A DNA stretch of 62,000 nt from Phoronis australis (lineage: Eukaryota > Phoronida > Phoronidae), in the NCBI GenBank assembly GCA_002633005.1, contig NMRA01000056.1:961521-1023520 (forward strand). Direction: 5' to 3'. The position numbers and the translations under genes were made by a program. Shown here piece after piece: positions 12,524 through 42,849 of this stretch. The notes beneath the pieces were generated by a model. It saw only the letters and a list, made by a program, of their open reading frames with translations. It did not search any database and was not told the origin of the DNA. Within the stretch, counting starts at the first letter, position 1; every line of letters begins with the position of its first letter.

Positions 12524-13795
12524 GTTGTTATAAGTACCTTAGAGGTACACCTGTGGAGGCTATCGATGTCTTTACTAAAGAACTAAATACTTCAGTTCCA
12601 AATCAAACTTTTTCTTGGAGTAGGCCAGTCCTTTGTTCAGTTACTGGAATTGGCAACTGGCCATTTTTACATTGCGCACACTCCTATTTTTACTGTGCCC
12701 ACCAGGAGTGCATGCAGTATTGAAACTGGTTGGCAAATGATCCAAACTAAAGATTTTTGTTGACCAAGTTCTTTTGATGCCACACGGAGAATTAAAAGTT
12801 AAAAAGCTCATAAAAATGTAATCTAATTTAGAAAAGCTGTATTTGGCAGACCCATTCACTACAACACTGTGGCAAATGGTCAGATATCAATGTACATTGC
12901 AACTCGGTCTGAGGAATTTACTTGGTCTGCAAGGTGGGATTGTGTAAGCAGACCAAGATAACTTGGTGTGGAGGCTTAGGACACTGGTACAAATATGTGC
13001 TGGCACAAATTTATGCAAGGAATAATTAAGCGTATTTCACAATCATCAATGCTGTTCTTGGTTTATCTTTGCGTTAATTCTGAAAGTTTTTGAGCTGCTG
13101 ATTGATATCTGAAACCCCTCATGAATTTTGTTAGATTTTCTGTTTGGCTAATAAATAAATATATAAATTTGTAATCGACTTTACTTCTCCTAATTCTTTC
13201 TACTCCAAATCCAAAAATTAAACCTACAAAAGGTGTTGGAATTTAGTGTATGGTTGTTTTTTTGTGATTTGAAATGTTTTTAAGTCTTAACTGTTACAGG
13301 GCCCTAACTCACCTGAGAGGGAAGATGCCTGTACCTTTTTAAAGGGGAATTTTTGCTGCATTTTTTACTAGGAGGGGAATTTTGCTAACTAAGGGGGAAG
13401 TTTGTGTGAGGTTTATTTGCTGCATTGCTTCTTATGACAATGGTATATATGCAACAAGTTAAATTTATGATTGTTTAGAGGGGAATATTTTTGACTTAAT
13501 TAAGGGAATTTCACGTGATTTTTTAATATTTTTGATAGGAGATGGGGGTTGGTATTCGACCCCAGTATCGGGGACCCTGTTGTAAGATACAAGCTTCTCC
13601 AGCAGTGTTTTTATTGTGTGACACAGAAATGGCTTCAATGAGCTGGAGATGGCACATGTTGGTTGAAAAAAATGAGAAATTATTTACTGTGGTTTTATTA
13701 GTTATTTTTATGAAATCTGCACATCGGCAGAAAGAAGAATTTTTCCACCAGGATAGAATACTTCTGGACTTGTCAAGTACTAGAGTAGTCGCTCG
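12524..13795. other. Intergenic region between divergent ARMC7 and CENP-W
   Basis: No coding exon is recognised. An open frame at 12286-12723 has no family motif and overlaps the inverted-repeat arm. A 5' exon of the CENP-W gene could lie here, because a possible acceptor precedes its first coding exon, but I cannot locate one. Confidence 0.4.
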
Positions 13796-13848
13796 TTAGC
13801 GTCGTATGGTCGATTATAGTACTACTATAATCGACCATACAACGCTAA
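13796..13848. repeat. 53-bp near-perfect palindrome
   Basis: TTAGCGTCGTATGGTCGATT at the left mirrors its own reverse complement on the right across the centre at about 13822, with one mismatched pair. The predicted hairpin has about 26-bp arms and essentially no loop. It lies between the divergent ARMC7 and CENP-W genes. Confidence 0.9.
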
Positions 13849-14035
13849 TGTAGTGGTCAAAAACTGGTACACTGACTGTGCAATATCTCATACTCGAGTG
13901 GATATGAACAGTGTCATTTTATTTGCATTTTGTGTTTAATCAGTTCTGTGACATATTTATGTGTGGACGCATTATGCCGTCATCTCCGTCCGTCCGGCGT
14001 CCATCTGGCGTCCGCTGCCCTATCTAAAAAACGCC

Positions 14036-14700
14036 TTGACGTATGTTCATGAAATTTTGCACATGTGTTTCTTCCATGAATGGGACGGCATGAGCGAACT
14101 TTCGGACGGATCCGATTACCGGTGTGCCCCCTAGTGGCAATTTTAGTTTTTTTACCAGTCTGTATCTTCAAAGGTCCTCAATAGATTTTCATAAAATTTT
14201 GAATATTGGCATCTATTGATGAGATGACGCTATCATCCTGTTTTTGGATGGAATCGAGTTATTTTACACCACCTGGTAGCCATTTTTGCTGTTTTCAAAT
14301 CTTGTTTTTGGCGTGCATCCCTCGATCAATCAAATCATTCTAGGGATGGTTTTGAACATTGGCGTATATGTTTTCAATGTGAAGAGGACGTTTGATGATG
14401 GTGACTGGCTACTGTGGCACCTCCTAGTGGTAGTTTTGTTTTGTTTTTCGCCCATTGCTATATATCCAAAACCCACTGCAGGATCTTTATTAAATTTAGT
14501 AAGTGAATTCATATGAAGATAAAAGACGACAACTTTCAGGCGGATCGAACGGACACTGAAGCCACAAGTGGCAATTTCATTTTGTTCCATTTTCCTTTAT
14601 TTCTCAGAAGTTCCTTGATTATGAAATATGGCAAGTTCCCGTATTTGGATGGATTGTACATTTTTGCGCCATCTAGTGGCCATTTCTATAATACAAATAA
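14036..14700 (+). repeat. Array of diverged repeats ending in CACCTAGTGGCCATTTT
   Basis: A string of roughly 120-150-base units, each closing with a variant of CACCTAGTGGCCATTTT (near 14131, 14270, 14429 and 14665). The unit at about 14160-14290 is clearly related to 24765-24895 in SFK-A, sharing CATAAAATTTTG, TCTATT and ACCTGGTAGCCATTT. It lies immediately upstream of CENP-W and is non-coding as far as I can see. Confidence 0.6.
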
Positions 14701-14836
14701 ATAACTCTAAAAGCACACCATTTGCGATGCATTCGTGGGCGCATTTCAACGCTCCGCATTGCTCTTGTTTGTAAATCCAGAAATCTTAATCATATCAATC
14801 AATTTCTAAACTAATTGTTTCAACAGGCATAATAAG

Positions 14837-16773
14837 ATGAAAAGGAAAGTACCTCGATTTCGCATTAAAACCATATTCAAAAAACATCAGAGTCAAGCCC
14901 GACTTAAAGCCAAAACGGATTTATTGGTAAGTGACCAGTAAAATGCATAACTGTAAAAAATCTCCAGGTTGATTCTAAATCTGTAGCACCAAAATTTGTA
15001 CAAGAACTGAATTTTTGTCAGTTCAGAAGATGGAGACACGAGCGATTTTGGCGTTCAGCATGTTCTTCAAATATGGGACAAGCTGCATTTTGTACCAACA
15101 GCCTGAAAATACACTTGTCATTTCATAAAATTGTTGAAAATATGTGTCTTGAATGTAGGACAGTCAGTATTGCATATTTCTAAACTTTGGTACGCACACA
15201 GACCTTGAGCGTTAAATTCTGTGAGGCTTCAATTGTCCATTGTCGAATGTCTGTGCACATGAAGATGTGGAAAAAACATCTTATCTCGTTGTCTTGCTAG
15301 GTTTTTCTTGACTACATCCTGTTCCTGAAGCGACTTGCCCAGGCAGCTGATAGTGAGGCTGAGAAGGAGAGGTCGAGGGTCCTCACACCTGCCCACGTGA
15401 CTGCAGTAAGCAAGGCAAGTATTGCATTAGCACACAACTTTCTGAAACAATACGCTGGACAAGTGAAATTTATCAATTTCATTTTTTCGCAATAGATATA
15501 TTTATCATTTTTAAGTTGTATACCATACTAGCTACAATTAGACAATGCTGTGAGATATTGTGGGCATGTTATGAGCTTTTGAAAAGTGGGAAATGACCAA
15601 TTTTAAGGATGTTTGTCTGACATCGGTGAGATTTCACAGTATTGCTTATTCTTTCATGGCATTCATGGGGAATTACTAAACCACGATTTGTACCTAGGTT
15701 CCACTAATGCTTAATGTCCACGGTTTTGATGTTAAATGATTGTGATAAATTCAAACACAGTTAAAATTGCTGTACTCTTTCTCAAGCTATCTCAGGTTCC
15801 AAATTTTAGATTCGTGTTCAAACAGTCAAACACTTACCGTTTTGTTTTCGATTTGTGTTCCAAACTATACTTGCCGGTCATGTCTGTCACTGTGTTGCAT
15901 TCTAGTTTCTTTCTTAAGTTTAAATTTCCATGTAATAAGAAGTAATTAATCCATTTAACACTGAAACTTGAATCTCATTGTCCAATGTCGATCAGGTGAG
16001 TCACTGTTGGTTGCTTAAGTGTAGGTCAGTACCTTCTACTTAGTGTTTCATAGACAACATCCAGCTTATCATAAAACAATTTACGTATAACTACACAAAG
16101 ATGTTCCAAAAGTGTTGTACGATGAAAAAACAAAACTGTGATTGGATTTGCAGCAAATGTTTGAAGTTTTGGTGAACTCGTGGGAGGTTTTCCTATCCGT
16201 ATGGTCCTGTGTTCACATGGTGAACTTCAGTTGCAGACCTTCAGCCACTTCCGGCTTCAACTAGAGCAAAGGCTCAAGCCAAAACATTTTGTTGGTTTAC
16301 ATTATACACACAAGCTTCATCTTGCATTCTGACACAAAAACAAAGATGCTCAAAACTTTTAAACATTACTACAGGCAGCTGATTCTCTCACATAGCGTGA
16401 GGGTTTGAAAAAACTATAAGGCTTGGAATTGTGGAAAAATTTTGGCACATGAATTAATTTGATTTACAATTTGCACATTATTAAACAGGATGTGCTGGTA
16501 ACTGCCTTTCAAAATCTGGCATCTTTCACTAGAAAACTACAACTATTTTGTGAAGTTAAATTTATTTAAAATCTTGACATTTTGCTGTTATTTTTTAGCA
16601 CTTTTTGTGAAAATACGGTTACACTTAACCTTGTTTTGTATTAGCCTGCATTGAAATGAATAAATTGAAAATGTATGTCTTTGTTATACATTCCCTCATT
16701 ATTTTTTGCTTGATTAGCTACTGGTGACTTTGTTTTGTATTTACAGAGTGTTTTACAGTCCTGCCGTGGTTAA
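14837..16773 (+). CDS. CENPW: Centromere protein W (CENP-W), complete, 3 exons
   Basis: Exons are 14837-14926, 15301-15414 and 16747-16773; all junctions are phase 0 and the product is 76 aa (human about 88). Exon 1 begins MKRKVPRFRIKTIFKKH, matching the basic KRKAPRGFLKRVFKRK segment of human CENP-W. Exon 2 carries the histone-fold helix VFLDYILFLKRLAQAA and LTPAHVTAVSK. Exon 3 encodes only SVLQSCRG and the stop, aligning with the human ending VILKKSRG. CENP-W is a small histone-fold protein that pairs with CENP-T in the CCAN at inner kinetochores. The exon 2 donor is the non-canonical GC form, AAG|GCAAGT. An acceptor-like CAACAG ends at 14826 and the frame stays open to it, so an upstream exon may supply about 10 more N-terminal residues. 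Confidence 0.88.
15415..15420 (+). other. GC-AG intron donor in CENP-W
   Basis: The donor reads AAG|GCAAGT, the usual context of the minor GC-AG intron class. Reading through it would replace the conserved RG-ending tail with an unrelated extension before a stop at about 15494. A GT site 13 bases upstream (CA|GTAAGC) would remove the conserved SK residues. Confidence 0.7.
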
Positions 16774-17021
16774 AAAAGGGAATTCAGGTATGATACGAGT
16801 AGTTCTTCGCATACTTAATACACATTATGGCAAACAAGTGAAATTTTATTTTTTTCAAATAAGTCCCCAGAAACAAGGAGTTGGGAATTTTTTATTAGCC
16901 CATAACAAATCAACTCGCAAAACTTCAGGTATTTTTATAAAAAATGGATGTCGTATTAGCTTTGTTACATTACGCAAAAACCATCCCTTTATAACTTCTA
17001 ACAGCGTTTTTGAGATTGATG

Positions 17022-17027
17022 AATAAA
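17022..17027 (+). terminator. Candidate CENP-W polyadenylation signal
   Basis: The first clear AATAAA after the CENP-W stop lies 249 bases downstream, giving a plausible short 3' UTR. Confidence 0.4.
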
Positions 17028-18840
17028 TATTAAGTTTCGAAAATTTCAGTGAAATCTAACTAGCCGTTTTCGAGAACTCTTGTTCTTAAGTTCAAATTAA
17101 GTTGATTTACCCAAGCCAAGAAAAAGCCGGTTATGTGGCGAAATATGTAAATCTCAAGGACTGCAGATGATTATTTGGTGGAAACTTGTTTTGGTCAATA
17201 TAACCTATACACCTCTTAGCCATCTTCATTATTTCAACATTTACACGCAATGTTATCTGAATTTGCAGTGCGTAATTAACTTAATTATCACAAAAACATT
17301 TAATTCAAACCAAGTCGATCTCTAATGACTAGACTCCAACTGGGACACGGGAGGAGCCAGCATATTAAGTAGGACAAGCTGGTGCATTGTGGTCCACTTT
17401 AAAGTAGGTCAACAGTTCATTGTTTGACACACCATGCGCTGGGAGACTAATATGAAAACCAAGTACGAAATGGATACAAAAAACGGGTTGGTGGTTAAAG
17501 CACGTCATGAGCATGAGACCGGAACAGCGAATGTCAAATTATCCGAATTAAGGAATTTGGGTGAGCATTTATCTCTTTTCACAACTTACTGTGTTTGTGA
17601 ACACAAAGTCACAGAGGTGTGAGGTGATTCATAGCATTCGTTCTCAACGATCCTATAGACACACAACTCTCTCAGTATCAAAGCTACGCTCTGTTTTTGT
17701 TTTCTCCGGCATCTTTCTATCATATGTACACGTCGTTGACACAATATTGTGGCGACACGGTGAATGTAAGGACTGAGGGTACATACAAAGCTGCTGTGTG
17801 GGGAGATTTGATTTGAGTGACAGTGCTGTAACCTTTGACCTCAGATAAGTAGTAAACAAATTTCCACGTGGTTGTGCAGTTCCACGGCGGTTCTTCTATA
17901 TCTTTTTTCTCGCTGCACGGTAAATATTTCGTATTTGAAGTTCCCCGAGAATGAAGATCAGGTATTTTGCTAGACGTATGAGAAAAGTTGTAAAAATTGC
18001 CAATTTTTGTGAATAAGGTTTGAGATTTCCTGAATTGGTATCATATGACTTATGAGCCCAAGAGTCTGGAGATTTGTTGCATAAAAAGTCCATGTGTTCT
18101 TGTATTGTATTGTATTGTATTGTATTGTATTGTATTGTATTCTGCTCTACATCCATGTCACTACAAAAGTAATAAATGTATACTTTCCTGATAACCGGCT
18201 TGTGCTAAATAAACTGAATATACAGTCTCCCTAGTTGACAGCTGTTCAAAATTAACTGAGTAACCAAGCATTGCCAACTACCGTGTGTGAATTTAAAGAA
18301 ATGCAGCCTGAGGTTGCCAACATGATCCTATGAACAGTAATTAAGTTACTTCATGCTATTCCAATATAAGAGTACTCCACCTCATCATTGGTGAAGCACC
18401 TTTTAAGCATATGACTCTGAGTGACATGACATGTCACCCCTTTCACCACATGTAAACAGTATGAAGTGTGTATTAATGGATGAATGAAGTGTTGACTATA
18501 CAATGTTCAGACCTTAATAACACAGTTAGAATGGTGTTTTCTACTAGAATTAATGACAGGGCTTTGCGATGACTTTTTGCGTTGCGTAAAATTGACTGCG
18601 CTAATTAGGTGTGGCAAGAATTCCACCAAGTAGCCTCAAACGAAATAAGTGAGGTGCAACGTATTTATTATTTTTCAAAATAATTTTTGGTGTGTATAAT
18701 GAGGTGAGTGTGCTACTTAAGTAAGTGAAGAATTGCCAAAATGAAATGTTTTTCATGGTCTCATTCTTTATATTGTACAAAAATCTAATTTTGGAGTAAT
18801 TTTTCTTCTATTCAAGCATGCTGTGACTTGGGTGCTAAAC
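17028..18840. other. Intergenic region between CENP-W and the GNAT gene
   Basis: No coding exon is recognised. A 5' UTR exon of the GNAT gene may be hidden here, since a TTTTTCAG acceptor directly precedes its start. The only structured sequence is a pentanucleotide tract at 18101-18140. Confidence 0.4.
18101..18140 (+). repeat. (TGTAT)n microsatellite, eight units
   Basis: Eight perfect tandem TGTAT units. They create a spurious repetitive frame on the minus strand. Confidence 0.97.
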
Positions 18841-18871
18841 ATAAAAAATGTTAAATCTGTTTTTCAGGCCA

Positions 18872-19369
18872 ATGGACCACCGTTTAAGTATTTCACGCGT
18901 TGCCAACTGCCCGAAGAACAATCGCTTGTTTCGTCATATTGCTCGTGAGTCATGTGGGGAAACATTTCAGTTTTCTGACACTGACCGTGTGTTTTTTGGC
19001 TACGCCAAGACACGACAGACAAACAAGGAACTTGTGTGTGCTGGTTCCTTCTGCCAGGCCAGCAAAGACAATGATTGTCACATGATCAATTTTCTGTTTG
19101 TAAAGAGTGGGTTCAAGGGTTTTGGATTCGGCACAAAACTGCTGAATTTCTTGATCAAGGACATGGAGAGTCTGAGCAAAACGTCAACTATATGTGTGCA
19201 GAGTGCGTGGAAAGCAGTTAGTTTCTTCGAAGCGAATGGTTTCATTGTTGTCGGGCCTCCTGTGGAGTGTTTGGCAGGTGGTTCGCCACTTTTTCGTAAA
19301 CTTTACCCAATGGAGCGTCGCTTTCCGGACAGGGAACCAGTCTGGGATTTTGTTGACACTCGCTTGTGA
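18872..19369 (+). CDS. GNAT-fold N-acetyltransferase, substrate unknown
   Basis: A 165-aa protein starting at the ATG at 18872. Residues 81-91 (FKGFGFGTKLL) match the acetyl-CoA-binding motif A, Q/RxxGxG/A, at the end of a beta strand (MINFLFVKSG) and the start of a helix. Residues 111-124 (SAWKAVSFFEANGF) match motif B, typical of GNAT proteins where the A.xFYexxGF segment closes the fold. No signal peptide or membrane segment is seen. The family acetylates amino groups of small molecules, N-termini or lysines; I do not recognise a named orthologue. A TTTTTCAG acceptor ends at 18867, so a 5' UTR intron is likely. Without splicing, an in-frame ATG at 18848 would add eight residues. It follows CENP-W by 2.1 kb on the same strand, with no evident functional tie. 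Confidence 0.75.
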   Translation: MDHRLSISRVANCPKNNRLFRHIARESCGETFQFSDTDRVFFGYAKTRQTNKELVCAGSFCQASKDNDCHMINFLFVKSGFKGFGFGTKLLNFLIKDMESLSKTSTICVQSAWKAVSFFEANGFIVVGPPVECLAGGSPLFRKLYPMERRFPDREPVWDFVDTRL

Positions 19370-20640
19370 GCATTACCATGTTCCATGTTGTGGGTGACTT
19401 GTTTCACTTGGTGGTGCTTATGAAGAATAATCATCTTTTTAACATCAGGACCCGGGGTTTAATCTCTACTCAAACTCGAAACTATTTTTGATATTTTCCG
19501 CTCAATTTATGTGCGAACTCAATATAAGTGTATAATATTCTGTGCTCGAGTACATGATAGTTTATGCAAATGAGTTTCTAGTCCAAGTTTGCATTTGATG
19601 ACCTCGAGATTCGAGCAAGAAACTCAAGTAAAACTTGAGATTTCAAGTAAAAGCTTGAAATTTCAAGTCCAAACTGGAACTTTTAGCCTTAATGATGAGG
19701 TCATTAAGTGCAAACTAGGATTAGACAGTTTTCCTTGTAAGTCATAACATTCTTGATCATAGAATAATAGATACTCAGCTTGAGTTCACACAAAAATATA
19801 AAAGAAACTGTCAAAAATAATTTGAATTTGATCTCTAGTAAAAAGATTAGAACCTGGCAGTGCCACCTAGTGAGATAACTGTCTGCTTCCGTTACTCAAG
19901 ATGGTGGGTTCGAGTTCCACTGGGACACACTGCTAGACCCTTGGGTCAGGTCTCTGTTATATTTGTCATCATTATAGGCTCTTGGATGTTTGAAGTCGAG
20001 TGGTTGCTCTTGAACGACACCTTTCGAACTACTTATAGACATGGCTTTGAGTTAAGCATGCACATCACATGCATGCTCGCTTGTTGGAGGATTAGGTACA
20101 GTTAACAACCCCATCTATTGCGCTCTGTGGGGACTGAACAATAAAGTGCAGATTATTCTTTAGATAGCCGGTAAATAGTGAAAACAGCTCTTCGTAATAA
20201 ATTTACATCACCAGTTCATGAATATTGCGGGGTTGTTCTGATACAGAAGTGTGCAGATTATTCATGAAGTTTGTTTTTATTCCCGTATCTCGGCTTCTAG
20301 TGGTCAGCTGGTGCTAGGCTGATGTCAACATCCAGTTCTAATGGAAGTAAGATTTTAATTGCAATAATTTGAAGAGTTGTTTTTGTATCAAGGGCTAACT
20401 CACAGTATGAATACTGACCCTGGGGTGGGCTTCGTGAAAACGCTGCTGGTCTTACAAATTAACAGATTAATACTATAATAATTAGCAGCATTTTAAATGT
20501 CCTCCAAAATTGAATGCAGGTATCTCTGGAAGAAAAATGAGCTAAACTTATGTTGAATATTTTGAGAATGGGGTTACAGCAACACTTTAACAATCTAGTT
20601 GATGTCTTTCGTAAAATATAGTTGAAACCTCCTGTACTGT
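19370..20640. other. Intergenic region 3' of the GNAT gene
   Basis: No coding exon is recognised. A tRNA-like stretch at 19855-19925 contains GTGGGTTCGAGTTCCACTGG, a B-box-like motif, but lacks a matched acceptor stem and is read as a SINE fragment. Confidence 0.4.
19855..19925 (+). repeat. tRNA-derived SINE fragment
   Basis: B-box-like GGTTCGAGTTCC follows an A-box-like ACCTAGTGAG by about 45 bases. No complete cloverleaf can be drawn. Confidence 0.45.
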
Positions 20641-20854
20641 CCCATCGACTTTCATGGGAAACGCACGTGAATTGGTATGTTTACTCTACCCAATTACTTA
20701 TTTAGAATCATAGACAAAACTAACTGTGGACTCGTGAATTGTCTAGGGTTGAGTTCTGTAGACCGCAAGACATTAGCTGCGTTCGCCACGAAAAATCACC
20801 ACTTATGGAACGGTGACAATAAATTTAATCCCATAATGCAACACTTCAACCTCA

Positions 20855-20907
20855 CCGACTGGACCAATCACTACAGTGGCCAATCACTTCAGTGGCCGCC
20901 ATTTTGC
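20855..20907 (+). promoter_or_regulatory. Promoter-like cluster: two CCAAT boxes and a YY1-type site
   Basis: Two CCAATCAC boxes (about 20861 and 20880) are followed by GCCGCCATTTTG at about 20896, the reverse complement of the YY1 consensus. This combination is common in housekeeping promoters, but no gene is seen starting nearby, so it may be accidental or part of a repeat. Confidence 0.25.
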
Positions 20908-21047
20908 CAAAATAGGCTAGTAAGCTTCCTTGTCTGCTTGCCAAACACTTGCCTTTCACTGGCAGGAGTTTGCAAACTCTTGTTTTTCTCGCAAGAAACT
21001 AAACCTTCAGAATGTTCTCCTGCTTTGTGGCTAATGAGAGTGGGATG

Positions 21048-22207
21048 AGCACGTGTGTGATAGAAATTAAAAGGATACCAAACTGGTTTTGCTCTGTTAA
21101 CAGATACTAAAAATGATGTTCCCATCTAGTACTCTGAAACAGAATAATGCTCTGTAACCTTCGACAATCCTCAAAATATTTCTAGGAAAAATTGAAAATG
21201 TCCTTAGAAAGTCTGCTAAACAGGCAAGCGTGACCTACGCGTTAGGCGAGTTACATGGCAACTGAAGGGAAAGACCACCCAACAAATGCCATTATATCCT
21301 ATCTGTGACAGAGAAAGTATGAGTTTTTAGTTGAATCCTGCTTTTATCACTCACGTTGGACGCCAATGGTGCATAACGAAGTGGCAGAATGAGGATTGGT
21401 TGCAATCGCCCAAACGGGGCTTAGTATCGGCTGAGTATCAGTGTTTGAACATATGATTCAGTATCTTCAAAGGGCACCTTTTTGAATATTATTGGTGATG
21501 GGTTTTAAAGTTATTAGCAAAACTGTTACTCTATTAAATGAAAAGGGAACATTGTATGAGTAATAAATATTTATTAAGAAGTTTAAAGCACCTGGTAATG
21601 GCAAAAGTTTATAATAAACATGAAAGACAAATCTGTTCCACAGTGGTAGGTCCCTTGTTCACCACACAATCTTAAACGACCTGTGACCCCGGGTCGCCAT
21701 TCAAAAAGAGCATGAAAACACCGCATTTGTCCGGGATAACACCATGCAGATGAATATAGTACTGCCTGGCTTCATTCTTAGGCATTCTCTCTAGATTGTG
21801 ACAAAGTTGTAAAACCAGTGCATCATCCAAAACTATCTATTGTGTAACAGTCACAAATCTTGACTGCTCCTGAAAAGTTAAAGCCGCTGTTGAGCCGCGC
21901 ACCGTCCAAGAGAGAAACTCTTTGATTACGACAACTTCCCAATCTAAAACAGTTTCACTGCAGTGTTGCCTACTCAGTGACTTTGAGAAGCAGTTTCTGG
22001 ACTTTGACAGAGTTGGCAGTTCCGTGCCATGACTTGGCTCCTTGAACCTATATTGTGAACCAGTGCGTAACTGCAAATTCGTTCTAAGCCTGAATATCAA
22101 CTTTTGAGTACGGAACAAGTTAATACAAATTTGTGTTTGTTAGCGGTCAATTCTGGCAATTATGTGGTCTGGAATTAACGACCTACTGTACTATCAATAC
22201 AAGTAAA
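21048..22207. other. Presumed SFK-A 3' UTR and downstream region
   Basis: This lies 3' of the minus-strand kinase stop at 22208. The first good minus-strand AATAAA is at 21575-21570, giving a 3' UTR of about 640 bases. A minus-strand frame at 21837-22118 falls inside this presumed UTR and has no family motif. Confidence 0.4.
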
Positions 22208-40635
<18,428 letters not shown>

Positions 40636-40953
40636 GGCTTTACCCCACACAAACAAAGTACTTTGTAAAACAAACGTCGGCTGCTCACTTAGCTCTCTAC
40701 GGGCATTTTTTACCATCTGCAAAACACATAGTTTTAAATTCTGAGAAAAATAATCTACCAGTCAATACTTCAACTATACACCAATTGTCATTGAAATCTG
40801 GAGACAAATTGAGAGGATGATCAGTGAGACAAATGTGTGGCTGATTCCATTAAATTACAATTAATTACAAAAGAAATGGATAGAGAGCCTAATAGATATG
40901 CGCCCACTGAGTGCATCGCAAACAAAGGGATGTATACGTATACATATACATAA

Positions 40954-41112
40954 CAGTGGCGGATTTGGAGGGGGCCAAGGGGACCATGCCCCCCCTAAAA
41001 TTTTCCCAGACTCCATTTGGCAGTTCGGGGGTGCGAATGTTCGACGGGCAAAATCCTGGCTAATACTTGCTTTGCCCCCTCCCCCCAACTCAACATCCTG
41101 GATCCGCCTCTG
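40954..41112 (-). repeat. 160-bp MITE, copy 2
   Basis: Inverted copy of 35901-36063, with clean ends CAGTGGCGGATTTGGAGG and CTGGATCCGCCTCTG. It sits about 320 bases upstream of the SFK-A start codon. No matching 8-bp target duplication was seen. Confidence 0.85.
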
Positions 41113-41452
41113 TATAAGGGATGCAGCACTATGCGAATTGGTCGAAACTTTGAAGAGTGTTGTCTAACAGGCGATCTGGTACACGTTGCACCTTAGACGT
41201 GCGCAGGTGGGCCCATTGCGCTGATCACCTGGAACCTGCTTTATTGATATAAAGCAAAACTGAACTGAGGAGCTAGAGACCTGACTCAAAAGTGTCTAGC
41301 AGTGTGCCCCAGTGTTGTCTAGCTCACAAGACTAATAAACAATCATAAGTTTCGTAATGGTCTCCGTTCAAAATTGCCTCTTAGGGGGGGGGGGCAGTGC
41401 AGTGGTCGATACCGTCTTATTTGACATGAGGCACATGTGCTCTCAAGTCCCT

Positions 41453-42345
41453 AAATTAGACCGGCAGCCCAGAGCACTTAGCATAGATGAACGAGGTACC
41501 AACATCTGACCACGGGAGCATTTAGAGTCCACCTCAGTATGTACAGAAATGGACGTCTGCCGTTGTCTGCACTCTGGGTGTGACCCCCGGGGGTCTTACA
41601 AAGGGCCCTGAGGTAGACTAGATATTCGAGGTACCGGCCAAAACTGATTTAAAACGAACAATAGTACCGCACTGAACACCGAATGACCCATGACAGACAA
41701 ATTGCACTCTGGAATGGGTCCGGCAGAAACCAAAAAAGGACCCCCTAAAAATGATCTAGCACGTACATTCGAGGTACCACACAAAACCAATTCCATATGA
41801 TTCAATACATGTCACAGATCACTAAAACCCCTATGAAAGACAAAATATACCCTGGGTTGTGCCCGGCAGAAACCCCCAAAAATCTCAACCACGGTATGCC
41901 ATCAAAATTTGAACTAGATTAGATTTTCGAGGTACCGGCCAAAACTGATTTTAAACGAACAATAGTACCGCACTGAACATTGAATGACCCATGACAGACC
42001 AAACTGCACTCTGTAATGGGTCCGGCAGAAACCAAAAAGACCCCCTAAAAATGAGCTAGCACATACATTCGAGGTACCACAAAAAACAATTACATGAGAT
42101 TCAATACATGTCACAGGTCACTAAATGCCCTATGACCGGCAGACAAAATACGCTGTGGATTGTACCTGGAAGAAACCCTTGAAAATCTCAACCACGGACA
42201 GTTAGATTTTCAAGGTATCGGCTAAAACTGATTTAAAACCAACAATCATGCTGCACTAGTGAACACCCAATGACCCGTGAAAGACGAATTTTACTCTGGA
42301 AATAGTCGGCCAGAAACCCAGAAAGGACCTTAAAAATGGAGCTAC
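41453..42345 (+). mobile_element. Left subterminal array of a large transposon (about 300-bp units)
   Basis: Three units begin at about 41628, 41929 and 42213 with GAGGTACCGGCCAAAACTGA or a variant, a period of 301 then about 284 bases. Within units GGTCCGGCAGAAACC and CATTCGAGGTACCAC recur. The outermost stretch, 41455-41640 (AGACCGGCAGCCCAGAGCAC onward), reappears in reverse complement at 50945-51147 and 45805-45995. This is the layout of a DNA transposon with repetitive inverted ends. Confidence 0.8.
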
Positions 42346-42849
42346 AATTGTCCATGCAGCTTTCCGCTGCTAGTTCAAGTACTCGGGTGGGAAATTCAAA
42401 CAACTGGACGACAAGATGTTAAAAATTGCACCACGGAAATCGAAGTACACATATTCTAAATTGGTGACAAAAGTGCTGTATTTAATAAGTTAACTGCAAA
42501 AAGCGGGACCGCAGGAAACAAAAACTAGTTATAGAAAATTTTCGTTCACTAAAACCTGTGTTTACTCTCATGATCACTACAAGCGAAAAGCAGACGGGCG
42601 TCAAGATGCAAGACAGTTAACTCGCCTTGTGGTAAGTTTTTGAAGAAATTTTTACATGATGTCGAAATTCTGTGTAGTGTATAGTGTTTCCAATGTTTTA
42701 GTTTCGCGGAGTCATTTGTCGATAGCCGATATAATGTCTTCCGTGATAATATACAAATCACCCCTAATTTGGTGCGCAGCCACGCGGTGGAGTCCCAATG
42801 CTATTTCAATAAATATATAAACAACGACGTGTTTCGGTAACAAGGGGTC

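Noticed and set aside
12286-12723. 145-aa plus-strand frame
   Set aside because: It overlaps an inverted-repeat arm, has no recognised motif and lies in the ARMC7 upstream region.
15415-15496. Read-through extension of CENP-W exon 2 to a stop at about 15494
   Set aside because: It replaces the conserved SK...RG ending by an unrelated tail, while splicing from the GC donor to 16747 restores a family-like C-terminus in phase.
16724-17026. 100-aa plus-strand frame
   Set aside because: It covers the last CENP-W exon in another frame plus the presumed 3' UTR.
20677-21125. Overlapping frames on both strands
   Set aside because: Low-complexity composition, no motif and frames on both strands; no gene supported.
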